This document shows positions 57,311 to 64,000 of a stretch of 64,000 nucleotides of DNA, in pieces (positions within the stretch are counted from its first letter, which is position 1; every line of letters begins with the position of its first letter). The notes under the pieces are model-generated. The model did not search any database, was not told the origin of the DNA, and saw nothing but the letters and a program-made list of their open reading frames with translations. The stretch covers positions 301,642,504 through 301,706,503 of the forward strand of contig NC_080671.1 in assembly GCF_030247195.1 (NCBI RefSeq), written 5' to 3'. Made by a program: the position numbers and the translations under genes. Source of the stretch: Topomyia yanbarensis (taxonomy: Eukaryota > Arthropoda > Insecta > Diptera > Culicidae).

Positions 57311-57745
57311 ACACGAATTTCTTTTTATGTCAGTATGGTCACCAACACATACGTAAGAGTAATTTGCCTGCGGCTGTTATGAGAAATAAGTTCTTGGTCA
57401 GATAGCTCCTTCCCCTCTGCAATCAAGCCAGCCAGCCGGTGCTGTGCTACTACGCGGTATATGTTAGTTGTTTCTGAAAGTTCATGTTTGACTATACTTA
57501 TACAGCTCATGAAAAAAAACAAAACTCAGAAGCCCGAAACTCATGCCTCTTTGCATCTCTTAGCTCAAACTTTTACACAGAACTACTGCAACGCTCATTG
57601 GAGCGAAAAAAAAAGTCGTTTAAGAACAAACATGACATGCCCTTCCCCCCGCATTGGAAAAAAGAAAAAAAAACAGGTGGTTCGCTGAAGTGTTCCAATC
57701 ACGTTTTTGCTTTGAAATTTAAAACCAATACCATTTATAGTCTAG

Positions 57746-59565
57746 AGAATTCGTTGTGGTGGTTCTGACATTGTGCCCACCAAGTCCGCTCCCGTCTTTT
57801 TCGCGTTTGCACGCACGATTAAATTAACTACGTTTGATATTTGGTATACTCCAATAATTATTTACAAGTTCGTCCTATACGTTGGAATTTTTATTGAGAG
57901 ATTCACTGAAACGTACACGCCGCACCAACTGTTTCTTAAATGCCGCTGTAAGGTTGCCAGTAAGCTTTTGGTGTAACTAGCAATTGTATTTGTTATTTGC
58001 GCTTGAAATTTAGTATGTAGCGGTAATAATAAGCCTCCCATTTTGTTTTAAACGCAAGCACAATTTTTAAAACAGAATTTGATTGATTAGTTTATCTCAT
58101 TTAACCAATTTTATCAATTCTGTAATCTAAAAGGACTTTTCAATTCAGAATGAACGTTGTGAATTTGGCACCACTTGCACCTGGTATAATCAACCTGCAC
58201 AAAACGTTGCATAACGCAGTGCTATTTTCTGGAACAATATGTGTTATCCTTTAGCCCTTCTCCTTTTGTGGCACAGACCTGTTGGTTCATATTTATTTAG
58301 CCCTTCGTTATGCAAAATCGCGATATTATGACAGATGGGCTAAGCGCGGCGTATCATGGAGCGCGGCCGTTTCTTTCAATCGGGAAAGGCCGCGTGGAAT
58401 TTTGGGGAAATTCGCTAATAATTAGGATGAAAAAAATGTTTTATGCTTATAAAAGTTATTCATCTTTGTATGCAAAACCCTTCGTTCATAATTTCGGAAA
58501 TATTTCTAAACAAATCAATCGTGCGAATGCTCTGTGCACGATTACATTTTCACTGGATACATTTCAAGATAAATGCCGTAGCTTCGTCAGTTTTAACTAT
58601 TTTCACATACATGTTTAACAACCATATGACTACTAGGGTGGCACAAATTTTCATATTTAAATTTGTGTAGACAGTTTCCTACGTGTTCTAAAAAATGTAC
58701 AATGCTAACTCCGGCAGATACTAGTACAGTGTACAACTTTTCCAAGAAAAGTAATAGGCTACGACTTCTGGTTCAAAAGTTATTCTGTATACCCACAGTG
58801 TCTATATCGTTCAAGAAAATTTAATTTATCTGAATACCCTGGCTGATATTGCAAACAAGTTAACCAACCTCTCATTATAAAATTATTATTATGACAGAGG
58901 AACAACATCTCATAGTAATTTTCTGGCTAATAAAATTTCAAATGGTTTAACCTGTAGGAGAAGTATGATTAAAACCGATACCAAAAGCTTTAGATACCTT
59001 TTCTGAGTTGTCACAAAACCAAATTAAAAATTATATTTTTTGTTTAGAATACTTGTTTGGAAGGTTCTTGGCAAGACCTATTTTTGTGAGGTCCTCAAAA
59101 AAAAAAAATTTAATAAAAGATAATTTTCGCTGCACTTTATCATTGAAAATGTAATATGTACGTGTGTTCAAAGTGAAAGTAAGTGTGATGTATAGATAAG
59201 TATATGTGATACAAATATGTGCATATTGTAGCTTCATCACGTAGTAAAAGGAAGAGAGTGCAAAAGTTTAGTGTTATAAGCAAGAGTATTTCATCCTATA
59301 TGATTTTTTCATGGTATGGATGTTTTCAAATAATCCTTCCGAACATCATTGCAACCTTCATAAGATATTTTGGCTGAAAGTTGAATGAATAGCGCGCAAG
59401 TCTCGGGCAGAATGACAGATAATATTTCGTGCCGTGTCGTTGGACCTTTGTCCAACTGAAAAACATCTGAACGCCAAAATCTCATGTCAAATTTGCTTTG
59501 ACAATCTATTTATTAATCTTTTACACTACTAACGTCTTCTTTGGAGAGTTTTTGACATTTGTCAG
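57746..59565. other. Non-coding stretch, nothing recognised
   Basis: The 102- and 75-codon open frames near 58310-58670 overlap and carry no motif. A short CGTTGGACCTTTGTCCAACTG near-palindrome lies at about 59436-59456. Confidence 0.35.
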
Positions 59566-59605
59566 TTGGTCCAACTAGCGAATCAAATTCGTTAGTTGGA
59601 CATAG
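59566..59605. repeat. Small hairpin, GTCCAACTAGCGAAT / ATTCGTTAGTTGGAC
   Basis: GTCCAACTAGCGAAT pairs with ATTCGTTAGTTGGAC around a short CAA loop, with one mismatch. A related GTTGGACCTTTGTCCAAC hairpin lies about 130 bases upstream. The pair could be the ends or subterminal repeats of a decayed element. Confidence 0.5.
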
Positions 59606-59984
59606 GCTGTGGGCCAACCAGTGAATCACGACTGTATATTCCTCATTCATGACTATAATACAACCCGTGCAAAAACGGCTTTCGTTGATAATGGTTTGCC
59701 TCAAGGCGAGATGGGTGTCGCAATAAAATCACCTCCCCGACTAAAAATGAACCCACCCTCCGCAACCGGGCCATTTGTAAACTTTTCCGGACCGAAGACA
59801 AGAAATGTTTGGATCTATTGCAGATTTTTCGAGTTCTGATGAAGCAATATTCGGCGGTGACAGAAACATCAATAATTAGCCCTGATAAGCTTCTGGTGGA
59901 GGAAAATAATTTGAAGAACGCAAATTATATTGCTGGCTACGGGCCTTTTGCAAAGGAACGCGGTCGTCCTCATGTTAGCTATTT

Positions 59985-62900
59985 TACCCCTTTATAAGAC
60001 AGTGGCAACTATATTGTCACCTTTTCTTTTCCTGCATGGACAATACAATTAACTCGATTTTGAATAAAATACTCTACACCCTATAAGTTGGTGATCAAAA
60101 TTGGTAAAAACAAGTATTTTTTATCCGAAAACGCGGTTCTTGAGTTGCAAAAAATACAAAGATCAAAATAAAATGAATCTAAATAGGCGGCAATATAGTT
60201 GTCTCAAACCCAAACAATTAACACAATATAAAAAGAGTAAACACACAATCCCTACTGAGGTAATACCTAACGGTGACTGCGTAAGTTGAAGACTGGAAGG
60301 AACAAGAGGTTTAGGTTTAGTCGGTAAGCTTACTACAAATCACTGCAGTAATCCGCACTGCCACGAGCCACAGGCAGCACTGTCTGCTCAAGATTCCTTC
60401 TCGATAACAGACATTGTCCCAATTTGTTGAGCTGAGTCGATTGATACAAAAGAATAGGGCCTCCAGACCTGAGAAAAGATCTTCAAAGTTTGAGGGTTGC
60501 TATACCCTTCTTTTGTAAGAAACGAATAAAACCAACCCCCTTAAAAATGTCCTGAGCACTGGCCTGAACAGAGATGGAGGTAAAAACAGTGAATCTAGCA
60601 ATAACAAAAATGGTTACATAAAAACGGGCATAACGGTAGCTAGCTTAAGCTTTCGTTTGGATTTCTTCCTATACTATCCTTAAGAAATAGAGTTTCATAA
60701 AATGTGTTTACCGGGCGGTGGCAACTATATCGCCACCTTTTTCAAAACAGTTTTTATTACGAAATAAATATAGATTCTAAACTAAGTGAAAGAACCGTGT
60801 TTCCATTAATATAACATTCATTATTAGCCCCCAACTCTCGGCCTTATCAAGGGTTAAAGACCCCATGCTTCAGTCAGGGAAGATACAGGATGTTTGCATT
60901 CAACATCAGTGGCAGCTGACAGGAATACGTCATACGTCAACTTAGACTCTTATCGGGTGACCTTCGTCGGTTTTGCTCTACCTACCTCCTCTTTGACAAT
61001 GATCGTCTACCTGTTCGCCTTTTTGTGTCACGGGTAATGAAATGCAAAAATTGTAAACAATCAGGACACACAGCCTCCCATTGTAGCAATAAGGTTCGTT
61101 GTGGGAAATGCGATGAGAATCATGTGGATGACTCCTGGGGGAGGGGGTGTCGAAAAGTATCTTTACAGTGGGGGAAATCAACATAATCTCCCGACATGAT
61201 GATACAGTGCGGAGAGAAACTGAAGAGTTCCCTTCAGGGACCCTCTAAGGGATCTTTCGCAGAAATGCTGCTTTAAATAGCTAAGCCACAAGTCTCTACA
61301 AAAATCTATACTGGCTTGTCTACTGACGATGGTGACTCTGATGAACACCAGGAGGGAACATCTTCTGCTGCGCCTAGAAGCAATAGAAAAAGGAGGAACT
61401 TTTCCTCTCCTAAGATTCGTTGTAATGTTCAGAAGGTGTCTCTTCAATGTCCTCCAAAATAACAGTACTTACTGGTGCAAAACCGAAGCAAACAGCTCCT
61501 GGTCTCCGAAACCTGAGCTCAGAAAAGAAGTTCCCAGCACTGTGGACCGTATTGTTACACACCCTCTTAAAAGCATCCTGGTAAGCTTTCTCACTGCAAT
61601 AAAAACATTCTTAATGCAGTTGACTGCAAAATAGCCCCTCCTTTCAGCGATTGTATCCTTCGATAGCTAATTCGAACGAGGTCACGGATTTAATCACTGT
61701 TTAACAGTAGCATTAAAAAAACATTATCCCGAAACTCGATCCTTTTAAAATTTATTATGCGAAACATGCGACGTACTTCAGAAATAGATTTTAATTTTAT
61801 TTGCTTGGATCGAGAACACTCTTACGGAAGAGTACTTTTGGGGATCAAAACGTGCTATTTTTTCAATAGAATTAACCTTCCCTCGACACCAGGCATTGAA
61901 GATCTTGCGACAATGCAGAACTCTTTCCCGCACTGAACTTAGTTTTAGTTGATTTTAACTCCCACGGCATAGCATGGGATTGCTTTCATGATAATGATAA
62001 TCGAAATCTACCTCACTCCAAGAACTTTGTGATAACTCCATTGACAATTTTGAACACCGGTGAAATGACACGGATCCCTGCTCCCCCAGCGCGCCCAAGC
62101 TCCTTAGACTTGTCCCTCTGCTCGACTCGGTTAGATTGCATGGGGAAGGTAATTCCTGATCGACACGGCAGCGATCCTCTGTCAATTTTAATCACTATTG
62201 CTAACGGCTTAAGGCCAACGAGTACAATCAATATTTCGTCTGACCTCAAACGAAATAGTGATTGGAAGAGCTAAGCATCCTGCATCCGGTAAACTCGAGT
62301 CCATGCAAGACCTTCCTCCGCAGGAAGAGTACGGCTTCTTAGGTGGCTTTATTCTCAACACCGCTATTCAAGCTCAGAAAACGTGTACCAAACGCGAACT
62401 CTCGTGGAAGGTCTCCCAACCCGTGGTGGGACAAAAAGTGTTGAAACGTGTACGCGAAAAAGGCCACCGGCGTACAAGATCAACCGGAATGGCGGGTTAC
62501 CTGAGCCAATGAAAATTTTTATGAAAGCCAACAAACGCTTACTGTCGCTGGTTCGTTGACGAATTAATGAGAGAAACCGAACCTGAAACAGTACTAACGA
62601 GAGAGTTGGACATTCGATTTCGCCAAGAAGGTTTGTACGGATTCCGCCCCGGCACAGAAGATCTACCGCGCCGCTTCCCCCCGCGGACGATAATGTAACA
62701 ATAAAGCCCCAGGACCAGACATAATGAAATTTTACTTGTTAAAGAATCTGCCAAGAGACGTTTGTTGAATTAATTTAGTATGTTTCTTAAGAGTAACCTT
62801 GTCCCTCATGGCTGGAGGCAAGTGAAGGTCCACGCCATCAAAAAAAACAAGAAGAACAGCCTCCGATCACAACTTGTATAGACGGATTGAAATGCTCTCT

Positions 62901-63200
62901 TCTATTCGGAAGTTAATCGAGAAAATGGTCCTGTTCTGTCTCGACAATTGGGCCGAAGCAAATAACTTACTGTCAGATACACAATTTGGCTTTCGTAAAG
63001 GCAAAGAGACGAACGATTGCCTTGCGTTGCTCTTAACAGGAATTCAAATGGCATATGCTAGCAAAGAGCAGATGGCATCAGTTTTATTACTGACTCAGGG
63101 GGCTTGTTGTCTGAAAAACATATGTATTTTTCGCAAAGTTATCTATCTATCTAGGATAGGATCCGCCAGCTGGCTTCTTCTTATATTTTACTAATCCCTG
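59985..63200 (+). pseudogene. LOA/I-group non-LTR retrotransposon, heavily decayed
   Basis: The ORF1 end holds a CCHC knuckle C-K-N-C-K-Q-S-G-H-T-A-S-H-C near 61040-61080 and a partial second C-G-K-C-D-E-N-H. An endonuclease remnant at about 61945-62230 shows N-S-H-G, S-L-D-L-S-L-C-S and H-G-S-D-P blocks. RT block 1 at 62874-63000 shows R-K-L-I-E-K, L-S-D-T-Q-F-G-F-R-K-G and N-D-C-L-A-L. Sequence ends soon after, so most of RT is lost. Multiple stops and frameshifts. A repeated GTGGCAACTATAT phrase at about 60002 and 60718 borders a probable 5' region. The CCHC pattern and RT wording fit LOA/I-group ORFs; clade is by remembered motifs. Confidence 0.75.
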
Positions 63201-63915
63201 TTGAAAACGACATACCCCCACTCGACCAATGTTTCCAAAATATTGGTTTTGTTTCGGTCGTATATTTGTTCTGATTAAAATATTCTATATTATGTACCAA
63301 TTTCATGCTTCTGGAAAAATCAAAGATTTAGTCTTTATATCCGCATTTAAACGATCATAACGTTTTTTCCATCGGAATACAGCAAAACAAAATAATATAT
63401 ATTCGTTGTTGGACATTACGAAAAATATCTTCATGCCTCTTCATTTTTGTAAGTTGCTTTCTGAGTCAAGCAACCTCTGTCACAAGAATAATCTTCTCTG
63501 TTCGGATTTATTTTAAATATTCTAAAACTACTTTTCTGCAAGGTTTAATTTTTGTTTTGGAACAATGTATAGGTTTGTTCCAGTACTACAAGTGATCGTT
63601 TCGGAGAAAACAGCAGTAGAAAATACACGCTCCTATTTACACCGATGATCGATTCAGTTGAAAACTGTAAAATTCAACTGTATCGATAGTACCAAAGGAA
63701 GAACAAGAAGCGACTTCCGGGATAACTTTCTCCCTATTTGCTCAGTACTTCCAATTTACTCGGTACTGGAACAAGGACAATTTTTACATGAAGTTCCAAA
63801 TATTTTCATACTTTCGCTACACAGCCTGTTGATTTCGAAAAGAGGCATTTCCGCATTATTCTGCACAAAGAACAGAATGCACGATAACCGCGCTACCGGA
63901 TCTCTTGGGAACTTT
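63201..63915. other. No recognised gene
   Basis: A 95-codon frame at 63658-63945 has no motif and runs into the hairpin at 63916. AT-rich otherwise. Confidence 0.35.
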
Positions 63916-63961
63916 GATTTTTTTAAAGTGCTTAATTTGCATTAAGCACTTTAAAAAAATC
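63916..63961. repeat. Perfect 21-bp inverted repeat with 4-base loop
   Basis: GATTTTTTTAAAGTGCTTAAT (63916-63936) is exactly inverted at 63941-63961 around TTGC. A terminator-like hairpin in appearance, but in a eukaryote more likely a young foldback or palindromic insertion. The following CCACAACTTTGTATATA (63984-64000) resembles the end of the 7846-7917 repeat. Confidence 0.8.
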
Positions 63962-64000
63962 ACGAACTTCGCTCACTTTTTCGCCACAACTTTGTATATA

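Larger units (their letters stand above)
55425..57745. repeat. Composite palindrome with tRNA-like modules in both arms and nested insertions
   Basis: The left arm starts near 55440 (GATTGGAACACTTCAGTGAA) and is mirrored at 57680-57710. GCAGTAGTTCTGTGTAAG (55830) mirrors CTTTTACACAGAACTACTGC (about 57570). GCTGGCTTGATTGCAGAGGG (56660-56690) mirrors 57415-57440. TGGGTATGGGACATTGCAAG (56965) mirrors 57125-57145. The arms meet near 57025-57075. Each arm has a B-box-like motif, GGTTCAAGTCT at 57282-57292 and its inverse at 56815-56825, with TAGCTCAGTTAGTAA A-box-like sequence beside the former. The left arm is broken by the elements at 55562 and 55956, so it predates both. Confidence 0.7.

Noticed and set aside
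63916..63961. Rho-independent terminator
   Set aside because: Hairpin plus T/A runs look alike, but the context is a eukaryotic genome with no adjacent gene.

Overview
The window looks like a repeat-dense mosquito (Culicidae) chromosome segment, most likely from an Aedes-type large genome. This is inferred from one insect-type zelda gene set among many decayed non-LTR retrotransposons (R1, Jockey, LOA/I and RTE-like tails), tRNA-derived SINEs, terminal-inverted-repeat (TIR) elements and long TA arrays. No bacterial-type operon, CRISPR array or ordinary tRNA/rRNA gene was seen. Species cannot be fixed without a search.

Layout. 0.2-6.3 kb: LINE graveyard, with a minus-strand LINE 3' end joined head-to-head to a 5'-truncated R1-clade LINE, then a LINE reduced to ORF1 plus a 3' end. 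6.4-11.1 kb: dispersed repeats, two (TA)n arrays, and a 2.4-kb long-TIR element at 8335-10780 with Transib hallmarks. 11.1-17.7 kb: the only convincing host locus, an intronless 989-codon CDS (13331-16300) for the pioneer transcription factor Zelda, with a repeat-poor upstream region and an AT-rich downstream region. 17.7-36 kb: mostly non-coding AT-rich DNA with a SINE and several foldback/TIR elements (19.75, 26.83, 28.37, 30.2 and 33.49 kb). 36.2-40 kb: nested insertions, with a MITE inside a Jockey-like LINE inside an older repeat. 40-41.3 kb: a foldback element and a dimer of RTE-like 3' ends. 43.15-47.74 kb: a diverged 51-bp satellite with higher-order duplications. 48-57.8 kb: dispersed repeats, an unrecognised decayed minus-strand coding remnant (49.6-50.6 kb), several TIR elements, and a composite palindrome (55.4-57.7 kb) with tRNA-like modules in both arms. 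59.9-63.2 kb: a decayed LOA/I-group LINE.

The genes do not form a pathway. One essential-type regulatory gene sits in transposon-derived DNA. Most of the interest is structural: long inverted repeats able to form hairpin RNA, a 51-bp satellite that keeps codon phase, a Transib-like element with RSS-heptamer-like ends, and datable nested insertions. All coordinates and motifs were read by eye, and repeat boundaries are approximate unless a target-site duplication is given.
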